DNA of 14,417 nt from Actinomycetes bacterium (GCA_023457615.1 JAEWKY010000172.1:1-14417), one strand, 5' to 3'. Positions 6,578 to 13,500 are shown, numbered from the stretch's first letter. Program-made: numbers and translations. Notes: generated by a model from the sequence alone, not told the origin.

Positions 6578-7885
6578 TCAACCCGCGCCCTCCCGGTGCG
6601 GGAGATCGAACGCCGCCTGGGCGTCGAGCAGCGCCTGGTCGGCCTCGACGACGATCGTGCGCAGCAGCCGTCGGCGCCCCTCGACGCGCTCGGCCCGCAG
6701 CTTGAGTCCGGAGACCTCGACGACCGACCCGGTCTCGGGCAGGCGGCCGAGCGCCTTGGAGAGCAGACCGCCCGCCGTGTCGACGTCGTCGTCCTCGAGC
6801 TCGATGCCGAACAGGTCTCCGAGCTCGTCGAGCGGCAGGCGCGCGCTCACCCGGAACACCCCGCCGCCGAGGTGCGAGACGTCGGGGGTCTCGGTGTCGT
6901 ACTCGTCGGAGATGTCGCCGACGAGCTCCTCGATGAGGTCCTCGAGGGTCACGAGTCCCGCGATGCCGCCGTACTCGTCGATCACGAGCGCGAGGTGGGT
7001 GGCGTCGAGCTGCATCTGGCGCAGGGTGTCGTCGGCCTTCTTCGACTCGGGCACGAACACCGCGGGACGCGCGAGGTCGCGCGCGGTGCCCGTCTCGGCG
7101 GGCTTCTCGAACGAGTGCCGGGCGACGTCGCGCAGGTAGAGCACGCCGAACACCTCGTCGGCGTCCTTGCCCACGACGGGCATGCGCGAATGCCCCGTGC
7201 GCAGGAACTCCCGCATCGCGTCGTCGAGGGTCGCGTCGTCGTCGAGCGTGTCCATGTCGGTGCGCGGCACCATGACCTCGCGCACGACGGTGTCGCCCCA
7301 CTCGAAGATCGAGTGGATGAGCTCGCGATCGTCCTCCTCGAGCACGTCGAGCTCGGCCGCCTCGTCGACCATGCTGAGCAGCTGCTCCTCGCTCGAGAAC
7401 GTCTGCGTGCGCGGGCGACCCGGCGTGACGCGGTTGCCCAGGGCGACGAGGGCGTCGGCGAGGGGTCCGAGCAGCACGCGCACGAAGCGCACGACGGGAG
7501 CGGCGAAGGCGATGATCGGCCGCGCATGCGCGCGTCCGACGGAGCGCGGCGACGAGCCGACGAGCACGAACGTCGCGGCCGTCATGACGAGCACCGACGC
7601 GATGAGCACCCACCACCAGTCGGCCAGCAGGCTCGCGAAGATGAGCGTCACGAGCACCGCGGCGGTCGTCTCCGACAGGATGCGCATGAAGTTCAGCGCG
7701 TTGACGTGCGCCCCGGTGTCGGCGGCGATCTTGAGCAGCGAGGTCTTCGCCCGCCGGTGCGCGGCGAGGTCGACGAGGTCGGTGCGGCTGAGGACGCCGA
7801 GGGCGGCGTCGGCCGCGGCGAGCAGCCCGCCGAAGGCGACGAGCAGCACCGCGACGGCGACGGACACCCCGATGAGCGCGGTCAT
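6578..7885 (-). CDS. CNNM/CorC (HlyC-type) membrane protein with CBS domains
   Basis: The 435-residue protein has the three-part layout of the family. The N-terminal DUF21/CNNM membrane domain (about 1-145) has hydrophobic stretches near 3-30, 72-90 and 91-110. It is followed by the tandem CBS pair (about 200-325, with VREVMVPRTDMDTL at 201-214, DEYGGIAGLVTLEDLIEELVG at 303-323) and a C-terminal CorC_HlyC transporter-associated domain (about 340-412). The CBS pair binds adenine nucleotides and links them to ion handling; homologues act in magnesium or cobalt efflux. The common label 'hemolysin' is historical. The gene lies between ybeY and era, as in many actinobacteria, and overlaps ybeY as ATGA, suggesting coupled translation. 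A role in keeping Mg2+ suitable for ribosome assembly is an inference from context. No key motif is missing. Confidence 0.93.
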   Translation of the reverse strand: MTALIGVSVAVAVLLVAFGGLLAAADAALGVLSRTDLVDLAAHRRAKTSLLKIAADTGAHVNALNFMRILSETTAAVLVTLIFASLLADWWWVLIASVLVMTAATFVLVGSSPRSVGRAHARPIIAFAAPVVRFVRVLLGPLADALVALGNRVTPGRPRTQTFSSEEQLLSMVDEAAELDVLEEDDRELIHSIFEWGDTVVREVMVPRTDMDTLDDDATLDDAMREFLRTGHSRMPVVGKDADEVFGVLYLRDVARHSFEKPAETGTARDLARPAVFVPESKKADDTLRQMQLDATHLALVIDEYGGIAGLVTLEDLIEELVGDISDEYDTETPDVSHLGGGVFRVSARLPLDELGDLFGIELEDDDVDTAGGLLSKALGRLPETGSVVEVSGLKLRAERVEGRRRLLRTIVVEADQALLDAQAAFDLPHREGAG

Positions 7886-8343
7886 CGCTTCCGTTCGGCG
7901 AGCGTGAAGCCGACGAGGATCTCGCGCTGGATGCCGAACATCTCGCGTTCCTCGTCGGGCTCGGCGTGGTCGTAGCCGAGCAGGTGCAGGATGCCGTGCG
8001 CGGTGAGCAGCTGCATCTCGTCGGCCGGGGCGTGGCCCGCATCCTGCGCCTGCGCGATCGCGACCTGCGGGCAGATGACGAGGTCGCCGAGCAGCCCGGG
8101 CGGCGTGATCTCGTCCTCGCTCCCGGGGCGCAGCTCGTCCATCGGGAACGACAGCACGTCGGTCGGCCCGGGCTCGTCCATCCACTGCACGTGCAGCTGC
8201 TCCATCGCGGCCTCGTCGACGAGCAGGATGGCGAGCTCGGCATCCCGATGCACGTGCAGGTGGTCGAGCGCGAAGGTCGCGAGCCGCTGCAGGGCCGACT
8301 CGTCGACCTCGACGCCCGACTCGTTGTTGATCTCGATGCTCAC
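7882..8343 (-). CDS. ybeY: Endoribonuclease / rRNA maturation factor YbeY
   Basis: The 153-residue protein carries the metal-binding signature HGILHLLGYDH, with ligands H116, H120 and H126, and the upstream TDVLSFPMDE and LGDLVIC motifs of the family. YbeY is a zinc-dependent single-strand RNase needed for 16S rRNA 3'-end maturation and ribosome quality control. The GTG at 8343 is selected because it overlaps the phoH stop as GTGA and gives the expected N-terminus (MSIEINNESG). It is followed by the CNNM/CorC-type gene through an ATGA overlap. Length and motif are normal. Confidence 0.97.
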   Translation of the reverse strand: MSIEINNESGVEVDESALQRLATFALDHLHVHRDAELAILLVDEAAMEQLHVQWMDEPGPTDVLSFPMDELRPGSEDEITPPGLLGDLVICPQVAIAQAQDAGHAPADEMQLLTAHGILHLLGYDHAEPDEEREMFGIQREILVGFTLAERKR

Positions 8344-9446
8344 GGGTTCCTCCGACGACGCGGACGCTCCGGCCCGGGGGTCTTGCGGTCCTGCGGCGCG
8401 TGCCCGCGGCGCTCGGCGCGGTTCGCCCCCTCCGGGTTGACCTCGGCGGGGTTCTCCCGGGCGTAGCGCCGGGCCTGCTGCTGGGCGTCGTAGGCCGTGT
8501 AGCGGTCGACGATCCTGCCCACGAGCGAGTGGCGCACGACGTCCTCGCTCGTGAGGGTCGCGAAGTGGATGTCGTCCATCTCGTTCAGGATGCGCGACAC
8601 GAGCTGGAGTCCCGACGCCCCGGTCGGCAGGTCGACCTGCGTGATGTCGCCCGTGACGACCATCTTGGTGCCGAAGCCGAGGCGCGTGAGGAACATCTTC
8701 ATCTGCTCGGGCGTCGTGTTCTGCGCCTCGTCGAGCACGACGAAGGCGTTGTTGAGCGTCCGGCCACGCATGTACGCGAGGGGCGCGACCTCGACGGTGC
8801 CGGCCGCGAGCAGCTTGGGCACGAGCTCGGGGTCCATCATCTCGTTGAGCGCGTCGTACAGCGGCCGCAGGTACGGGTCGATCTTGTCGTTGAGGGTGCC
8901 GGGCAGGAAGCCGAGCCGCTCGCCCGCCTCGATCGCGGGCCGGCTGAGGATGATGCGGTCGACCTCCTTGCGCTGCAGCGCCTGCACGGCCTTCGCCATC
9001 GCGAGGTAGGTCTTGCCCGTTCCGGCGGGGCCGATGCCGAAGACGATCGTGTGGTGGTCGATCGCGTCGACGTACGCCTTCTGGCCGAGCGTCTTGGGGC
9101 GGATGCTCTTGCCGCGGCTCGTGAGGATCGCCTGCGACAGCACGTCGGCCGGGCTGCCCTGCCCGCGCTCGAGGATGCTCGCGCCCGCCGTCACATCCGT
9201 CGGGCCGAGCTCGACGCCGTTCCTGACCATCGCGATGAGCTCCTGCACGAGCTGCTCGGCGGCGCGCACGTCGGAGTCGGGGCCCTCGAGGGTGACCCGG
9301 TTGCCGCGCACGAGCACCGTGACGTCGGGGAAGCGCTGCTCGAGCGTCGAGAGCAGGCGGTCCTGCGGGCCGAGCAGCCGGACCATCGCGACGCCGTCGA
9401 CCTCGAGCTCCGCCTTGTGCGAGCGGGCCGAGCCGGGATCGGTCAC
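8340..9446 (-). CDS. phoH: PhoH family ATPase (PhoH/YbeZ type)
   Basis: This 368-residue protein has an N-terminal KH-like segment (about 15-75) followed by the PhoH P-loop ATPase domain. Walker A is GPAGTGKT (139-146) and Walker B is FVVLDEAQN (235-243), followed by TRLGFGTKMVVTGDITQVDLP, all family signatures. PhoH/YbeZ proteins are RNA-linked ATPases or helicases that work with YbeY, and the two genes are adjacent here with a GTGA overlap, supporting a joint role in RNA maturation. The GTG at 9446 itself overlaps the HIT gene stop as GTGA. The last 35 residues are a basic, Pro/Arg/Glu-rich tail (ERRGHAPQDRKTPGPERP), probably disordered and possibly RNA-binding. Nothing is missing. Confidence 0.96.
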   Translation of the reverse strand: MTDPGSARSHKAELEVDGVAMVRLLGPQDRLLSTLEQRFPDVTVLVRGNRVTLEGPDSDVRAAEQLVQELIAMVRNGVELGPTDVTAGASILERGQGSPADVLSQAILTSRGKSIRPKTLGQKAYVDAIDHHTIVFGIGPAGTGKTYLAMAKAVQALQRKEVDRIILSRPAIEAGERLGFLPGTLNDKIDPYLRPLYDALNEMMDPELVPKLLAAGTVEVAPLAYMRGRTLNNAFVVLDEAQNTTPEQMKMFLTRLGFGTKMVVTGDITQVDLPTGASGLQLVSRILNEMDDIHFATLTSEDVVRHSLVGRIVDRYTAYDAQQQARRYARENPAEVNPEGANRAERRGHAPQDRKTPGPERPRRRRNP

Positions 9447-9784
9447 AGGGCGGCCTCCGAGAGCCCGCCGCCGAGCACGTGCGCGTGCACGTGGAACACG
9501 GTCTGGCCCGCGTCGGCACCCGTGTTGAAGACGAGCCGGTACTGTCCGCCGACGTGCTCGTCGGCGAGCTGCTGCGCGGCGGCCACGAGCTCGGCGAGCA
9601 GCGCGGGATCGCCCGCGGCGAGCTCGGTCACGTTCGCGTACTCGGCCGTCTTCGGGAAGAGCAGCAGGTGCACGGGCGCCTTCGGCGCGATGTCCTGGAT
9701 GCCGAGCACGCGCTCGCTCTCGAAGACCTTCGTCGACGGGATGTCGCCGGCGACGATGCGCTCGAAGATGGTGGGCTCGGACAT
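9443..9784 (-). CDS. hinT: HIT family nucleotide-binding hydrolase (HinT type)
   Basis: The 113-residue protein starts with the HinT pattern TIFERIVAGDIPSTKVFE and ends with the histidine triad HVHAHVLGG (H98, H100, H102). It also has the conserved LLLFPK and RLVFNTG...GQTVFH segments. Such proteins hydrolyse AMP-linked phosphoramidates, including aminoacyl-adenylates; the catalytic nucleophile is H100 by family comparison. The ATG at 9784 is 9 bases after the stop of the APH-like gene. The only purine run (AGGGA) ends 1 base from the ATG, too close for a good ribosome site, while TAAGCT followed by 6 bases could be an internal leaderless promoter. It is co-directional with phoH and overlaps it by GTGA. 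Confidence 0.95.
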   Translation of the reverse strand: MSEPTIFERIVAGDIPSTKVFESERVLGIQDIAPKAPVHLLLFPKTAEYANVTELAAGDPALLAELVAAAQQLADEHVGGQYRLVFNTGADAGQTVFHVHAHVLGGGLSEAAL

Positions 9785-9793
9785 GTCCCTAGC

Positions 9794-10492
9794 TTACGAG
9801 TCGGCCTCGAACGCCGCCCGGTACAGGGCGATGCGCTCCTCGTCGCGCTCGATGCCGTAGGCGTCGAAGAAGGTCGGCTCCCATCCCTCGCCGAAGTTCC
9901 ACGCCAGGCTCATGCTCGCGACCGCGAGGTCGGCCCAGCGGTCGCCCACCCCGATGTCGCCGAGATCGACGTGGCCCGCGAACCGGCCGTCGGGCGCGAC
10001 CACGGTGTTCGGCGCGCACGCGTCGCCATGCAGCACGACGGCGCCGTCGGCCGGCGGCGGGGCGTCGGCCGGGATCCAGCTCGTGCGGAACGGGCAGGCG
10101 GCCGACGGCACCTTGTCGTGCAGCGCGCGCAGTCCCGCGGCGATCGCCCGCACGGCGACCTCGGGACGCTCGAGCCACTCCCCCGAGACCGCGCCGGTGC
10201 CGGCGAGCGCGCGTGTGACGAGCACCTGGCCGGCGTCGTCGCGGCCGAGGTCGAGCACGACGGGCACGGGGTGCCCGACGGCACGCGCCCAGACGAGCCG
10301 CGCCCGCTCCGCCTCGAGGTCGATTCCCGAGCTCAGCGGGTTCCACTTGAGGTAGCGGTCGCCCGCGACGAAGGTGAGCCCGCCGAGCTCGTTCTGCCAG
10401 ACGACGTCGTCGACGCGCTCGGCGAAGGCGCGCACGAGAGCCGGCACCTCGACGGGCTCGGTCGGCGCACCGGCGACGTGGATCGGGCTCAC
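9794..10492 (-). CDS. Aminoglycoside phosphotransferase (APH(3')-type) family kinase
   Basis: This 232-residue protein is an APH-fold small-molecule kinase. The Lys of YLKW (K49) fits the ATP-binding lysine. The catalytic loop is LHGDACAPNTVV, with base D157 and metal ligand N162. The second metal Asp is D176 in GHVDLGD, followed by IGVGDRWADLAVA, a pattern typical of the APH(3') branch. It is about 30 residues shorter than classical APH(3') enzymes and ends in YRAAFEADS, without the aromatic/acidic C-terminus (LLDE-F/F) that contributes to aminoglycoside binding. It may therefore act on another substrate, and resistance should not be assumed. The GTG at 10492 overlaps the rsmE stop as GTGA. 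Its position between rsmE and hinT, which are commonly neighbours in this type of cluster, is notable. Base composition looks like the neighbours, so no recent transfer is evident. Confidence 0.88.
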   Translation of the reverse strand: MSPIHVAGAPTEPVEVPALVRAFAERVDDVVWQNELGGLTFVAGDRYLKWNPLSSGIDLEAERARLVWARAVGHPVPVVLDLGRDDAGQVLVTRALAGTGAVSGEWLERPEVAVRAIAAGLRALHDKVPSAACPFRTSWIPADAPPPADGAVVLHGDACAPNTVVAPDGRFAGHVDLGDIGVGDRWADLAVASMSLAWNFGEGWEPTFFDAYGIERDEERIALYRAAFEADS

Positions 10493-11211
10493 CAGCGACC
10501 CAGTCGCGCGTTCAGCACGGCGAGCGCCGCGGGTCCGGCGGTCGACGTGCGCAGCACCTCGGTGCCGAGGCGCACGAGGGTCGCGCCCCCCGCGACGAGG
10601 GTCTCCGACTCGCGCGGCGACGTGCCGCCCTCCGGTCCGACGACGAGCGTGACCCGGTCGGCGTCGAGGTCGACCGCGGTGAGCGCGACCTCGGCCCCGG
10701 GCACGAGCACGAGCACCTGGCCCGGCAGCGTCGCGAGGGATGCCGTGGTGCCGATCGGCTCGACGGCCGGCACGAACGGGCGGATCGACTGCTTCGCCGC
10801 CTCGCGCACGATCGACGCCCAGCGCTCGCGGCCCTTGGCGGCCTTCGGCCCGTCCCAGCGCGACACCGACCGCTCGGCGGCCCACGGGATCACGCCCGAC
10901 ACCCCGAGCTCGGTCGCCGCCTGCACCGCGAGCTCGTCACGATCGCCCTTCGCGAGCGCCTGGGCGAGCCACAGCTCGGGTCGCGCCGCCTCGTGCACGG
11001 TCACCGACTCGACCGTGAGCGTGAGGTGGTCGCGCTCGACCGTCAGCACCGTGCCGCTCGCCACCGTGCCTCCACCGTCGCCGAGCGACAGCCTCTCGCC
11101 GACGCGCACCCGGGCGACCGCGATCGCGTGCCGCGCCTCCTCGCCCGCGAGCGTCACGACCGACCCCGCCACGGCATCCGTGAGCTCCGGCTTCAGGTAG
11201 AGCGACGCCAC
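10489..11211 (-). CDS. rsmE: 16S rRNA (uracil1498-N3)-methyltransferase RsmE
   Basis: The 240-residue protein has an N-terminal PUA-like RNA-binding domain (about 1-72) and a C-terminal SPOUT methyltransferase domain. Characteristic motifs are AVQAATELGVSGVIPW (95-110), the EAAKQSIRP segment (137-145), the S-adenosylmethionine loop VGPEGGTSPRE (191-201) and the knot motif RLGTEVLRTSTAG (214-226). It methylates U1498 of 16S rRNA. The GTG start at 11211 shares its G with the TAG stop of dnaJ (TAGTG), so it is coupled to dnaJ translation. A longer in-frame reading into the dnaJ gene has no support. The loop residue after GPEGG is Thr rather than the usual aromatic or Phe, a mild variation. Confidence 0.95.
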   Translation of the reverse strand: MASLYLKPELTDAVAGSVVTLAGEEARHAIAVARVRVGERLSLGDGGGTVASGTVLTVERDHLTLTVESVTVHEAARPELWLAQALAKGDRDELAVQAATELGVSGVIPWAAERSVSRWDGPKAAKGRERWASIVREAAKQSIRPFVPAVEPIGTTASLATLPGQVLVLVPGAEVALTAVDLDADRVTLVVGPEGGTSPRESETLVAGGATLVRLGTEVLRTSTAGPAALAVLNARLGRW

Positions 11212-12317
11212 TACATGCCGCCGAGGAACCGATCGCGGAGCTTGGCGAAGAGGCCCTGCTGGAACTTGGAGAACTCGGGGCGGACGGGGCGGCGCGAGGC
11301 GGCGAACTGCTCCATGAGCTTCTGCTCCGTGCTGTTGAGCCGCACGGGCGTCACGACCTGGATGCCGACCCGCAGGTCGCCGCGGCCCTGGCCGCGGCGG
11401 TGGGTGATGCCGCGATCCTTCACGGTCACGACGTCGGCCGACTGCGTGCCGGGCTTGATCTCGATCGTGACGTCGCCGTCGAGCGACGCGAGCGTCACCT
11501 CGGTGCCGAGCACGGCATCCACCATCTGCACCTCGAGCGTCGCGAGCAGGTCGTCGGCGTTGCGGCTGAACACGTCGTGGTGCTTGACCTTGAACTCGAA
11601 GACGACGTCGCCGTTCGGTCCGCCGGCCGGTCCCGCCTGGCCGCGGCCCTTGAGCTGCAGCCGGTCGCCCGTCTCGACCCCCGCGGGGATGTCGAACGAG
11701 AGCGTGCGCTTCGCCCGCACCCGGCCCTGCCCCACGCAGGTCGGGCACGGGTTCGGGATGACGGTGCCGTAGCCCTGGCACGTGCCGCACGGGCTCGAAG
11801 TCATCACGTTGCCGAGGAGCGACCGCACGGCGCGCTGGATGTGGCCCGTGCCGCCGCAGATGTCGCACGTCACGGGGGTGGTGCCCGGCGCGCAGCACGA
11901 GCCGTGGCACGTCTCGCACGTGACGGCCGTGTCGACCTCGAGGTCGCGGTGCGCCCCGAAGATGACGTCGTCGAGCGCGATCTCGAGCCGCACGAGGGAG
12001 TCGTCGCCGCGCGCCCGGCGCTGCCGCGGGCCCGAGCGTCCCTGCGCCGCGCCGAAGAAGGTCTCGAAGATGTCGCCGAAGCCGAAGCCCTGGGCGCCGC
12101 CGCCGAAGCCGGCCTGCGGGCCGAGGTCGTAGCGCTGCCGCTGGTCGGGGTCGCTCAGCACGTCGTAGGCGTGCGTGACCGACTTGAACCTGTCGGCCGC
12201 CTCGGCGCTCGGGTTGACGTCGGGATGGAGCTCGCGCGCGAGCTTCCGGTACGCCTTCTTGATCTCCTCGGGGCTGGCATTCCTGTCGACCCCGAGGACC
12301 TCGTAATGATCCGCCAC
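11211..12317 (-). CDS. dnaJ: Co-chaperone DnaJ (HrcA-linked DnaJ2 type)
   Basis: The 368-residue protein has a J domain (4-66, HPD at 31-33), a short Gly/Phe-rich linker (about 68-90), a zinc-finger region (about 134-198) and the C-terminal substrate-binding domains. It stimulates DnaK ATPase and delivers unfolded substrates. Zinc repeats are CETCHGSC (134-141), CDICGGTG (151-158), CGTCQGYG (177-184) and CPTCVGQG (191-198). The first repeat has Cys in place of the final Gly and is followed by another Cys (C141, C142), leaving two extra cysteines. The short G/F linker and position next to hrcA suit the second actinobacterial DnaJ, the dnaK-linked copy being elsewhere. The GTG at 12317 follows the hrcA TAA with no gap. 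Its own ribosome site would lie within the end of hrcA; none is strong, so coupling is likely. Confidence 0.96.
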   Translation of the reverse strand: MADHYEVLGVDRNASPEEIKKAYRKLARELHPDVNPSAEAADRFKSVTHAYDVLSDPDQRQRYDLGPQAGFGGGAQGFGFGDIFETFFGAAQGRSGPRQRRARGDDSLVRLEIALDDVIFGAHRDLEVDTAVTCETCHGSCCAPGTTPVTCDICGGTGHIQRAVRSLLGNVMTSSPCGTCQGYGTVIPNPCPTCVGQGRVRAKRTLSFDIPAGVETGDRLQLKGRGQAGPAGGPNGDVVFEFKVKHHDVFSRNADDLLATLEVQMVDAVLGTEVTLASLDGDVTIEIKPGTQSADVVTVKDRGITHRRGQGRGDLRVGIQVVTPVRLNSTEQKLMEQFAASRRPVRPEFSKFQQGLFAKLRDRFLGGM

Positions 12318-13346
12318 TTACCGTTCGTCCTCACCGAGCAGCCGCGTCAGGTAGCGCGCCACCGCGCGCACGGCCGCCATGTTGTTCGAGTAGTCCATGC
12401 GCGTCGGCCCGAGCACCCCGAGGTGCGCGATGCCGCCGCCCGCCGCCGTGTAGCCGGACGCCACGACGCTCGTCTCTCCGAGGCCCGGGGCCTCGTGCTC
12501 GCGCCCGATGCTCGTGCGCACGCCGTCGACCTCGATCTCCATCTCGCCGAACAGCTTGAGCATCGTCACCTGCTCCTCGAGCGCCTCGAGCACGGGATGG
12601 ATGCTGCCGCTGAAGTCGCGCTCGGTGCGCGCGAGGTTCGCCGCGCCCGCGACGACGATGCGGTCCTGCCGGTTGGCCGCGACCTGATCGCCGAGGCTCG
12701 CCACGATCGCCGCGACGAGCTCTCCGCGCTCGCGCGGGAACGCGGCCGGCAGCCCGCCGAGCTTCGTGGCGGCGTCGCCGAGAGCGAGCCCGCCGAGGTC
12801 GGCGTTGATGCGCCCGCGCAGCTCGGCGAGCGTGTCCTCGTCGACCGCGACGGGCACGTCGAGCAGCCTCTGGTCGACGCGGCCGGTGTCGGTGATGAGC
12901 ACCGTCATGAGCCGGGTGGGGCCGAGCGCGACGAGCTCGACGTGGCGGATGCGGGCGCTGCCGAAGGAGGGGTACTGGGCGACGGCCACCTGGCTCGTGA
13001 ACTGCGAGAGCAGCCGCACGGTGCGGGCGAGCACGTCGTCGAGGTCGACCGACTCCCCGAGGAAGGTCTCGATCGCCTGACGCTGGGCGGAGCTGAGCGG
13101 GCGGAGCTCCGTGAGGCGGTCGACGAAGACGCGGTAGCCCTTGTCGGTCGGCACCCGACCGGAGGAGGTGTGCGGGGCGGCGATGAGCCCCTCCTCCTCG
13201 AGCAGCGCCATGTCGTTGCGGATGGTCGCGGCCGAGACCCCGAAGGCGTGGCGCTCGACGATCGCCTTCGAGCCGACCGGCTCGCGCGAGGCGACGTAGT
13301 CCTGCACGACGACGCGGAGCACCTCGAGGCTGCGCTCGGAGACCAT
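12318..13346 (-). CDS. hrcA: Heat-inducible transcription repressor HrcA
   Basis: The 342-residue repressor has an N-terminal winged helix-turn-helix (about 5-80) with REPVGSKAIVERHAFGVSAATIRND and the family signature HTSSGRVPTDKGYRVFVD (59-76), followed by the GAF-like and dimerisation regions. It ends in the conserved GPTRMDYSNNMAAVRAVARYL pattern. HrcA binds CIRCE and represses chaperone genes until heat titrates the GroEL that keeps it active. The ATG at 13346 is chosen because AGGAGG lies 5 bases upstream and the family N-terminus (MVSERSLEVLR) begins there; the longer frame runs into the divergent promoter region. A CIRCE element sits 20 bases upstream, so the gene should repress itself and the genes behind it. 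It directly abuts dnaJ (TAAGTG). Confidence 0.97.
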   Translation of the reverse strand: MVSERSLEVLRVVVQDYVASREPVGSKAIVERHAFGVSAATIRNDMALLEEEGLIAAPHTSSGRVPTDKGYRVFVDRLTELRPLSSAQRQAIETFLGESVDLDDVLARTVRLLSQFTSQVAVAQYPSFGSARIRHVELVALGPTRLMTVLITDTGRVDQRLLDVPVAVDEDTLAELRGRINADLGGLALGDAATKLGGLPAAFPRERGELVAAIVASLGDQVAANRQDRIVVAGAANLARTERDFSGSIHPVLEALEEQVTMLKLFGEMEIEVDGVRTSIGREHEAPGLGETSVVASGYTAAGGGIAHLGVLGPTRMDYSNNMAAVRAVARYLTRLLGEDER

Positions 13347-13350
13347 CGAA

Positions 13351-13358
13351 GCCTCCTC
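13351..13358 (-). promoter_or_regulatory. Strong Shine-Dalgarno site of hrcA
   Basis: On the minus strand GAGAGGAGG lies 5-6 bases upstream of the ATG at 13346. It fixes the hrcA start and contrasts with the leaderless-type starts of the ABC ATPase and kinase genes. It also fits the existence of a real 5' leader that carries the CIRCE element. Confidence 0.75.
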
Positions 13359-13366
13359 TCCACGGG

Positions 13367-13393
13367 TTAGCACTCGGTTCGATCGACTGCCAA
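13367..13393 (-). promoter_or_regulatory. CIRCE operator (HrcA binding site)
   Basis: On the plus strand TTAGCACTC (13367-13375) is followed by exactly 9 bases and GACTGCCAA (13385-13393). The CIRCE consensus is TTAGCACTC-N9-GAGTGCTAA; the half nearest hrcA matches 9 of 9 and the distal half 7 of 9. It lies just before hrcA and covers the predicted transcription start, the usual position for HrcA autoregulation. Confidence 0.93.
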
Positions 13394-13398
13394 TACTA
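13393..13398 (-). promoter_or_regulatory. Predicted -10 box (TAGTAT) of the hrcA operon
   Basis: TAGTAT on the minus strand overlaps the last base of CIRCE, which puts the predicted transcription start inside the operator, so bound HrcA would block RNA polymerase. The -35 is unclear: TTGGTA (13413-13418) is near but only 14 bases away. It would sit directly next to the -35 of the divergent promoter. Confidence 0.5.
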
Positions 13399-13422
13399 GC
13401 GCGACACGCCGTTACCAAGCCG

Positions 13423-13452
13423 TTGCCATGCGGAATCGGCAAGCGCTAGCTT
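13423..13452 (+). promoter_or_regulatory. Promoter of the DUF4870 gene pair (TTGCCA-18-TAGCTT)
   Basis: TTGCCA (13423-13428) and TAGCTT (13447-13452) are separated by 18 bases, a good fit to a housekeeping sigma promoter. The predicted start is near 13458-13460, leaving a leader of about 40 bases before the ATG at 13501. Its -35 lies 30 bases from CIRCE, back to back with the hrcA promoter. Confidence 0.6.
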
Positions 13453-13455
13453 GTG

Positions 13456-13476
13456 GGATGCCGGTTCTCGGCATCC
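13456..13476 (+). repeat. Inverted repeat at the 5' end of the DUF4870 leader
   Basis: GGATGCC (13456-13462) and GGCATCC (13470-13476) are exact complements around the 7-base loop GGTTCTC. The repeat spans the predicted transcription start, so it could act as an RNA 5' hairpin or as a DNA operator. A second small dyad, AGGCA-G-TGCCT (13487-13497), partly covers the purine run GAAAGG that is the likely ribosome site. Confidence 0.5.
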
Positions 13477-13500
13477 GCTCACCGAAAGGCAGTGCCTCCC

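Noticed and set aside
6596..7975. Open plus-strand frame opposite the CNNM/CorC-type gene
   Set aside because: It has the same composition as other shadow frames, no ribosome site and no domain, and the real gene is on the minus strand.
9794..10885. N-terminal extension of the APH-family kinase to 10885
   Set aside because: The extra 131 residues are Arg/Gly-rich shadow of rsmE. The GTG at 10492 with the GTGA overlap gives a proper kinase N-terminus.
11400..13370. Long open plus-strand frame of 656 codons opposite dnaJ and hrcA
   Set aside because: The product is Arg/Asp/Glu/Ala-rich low-complexity sequence, and the opposite strand encodes two unmistakable proteins. Shadow frame.
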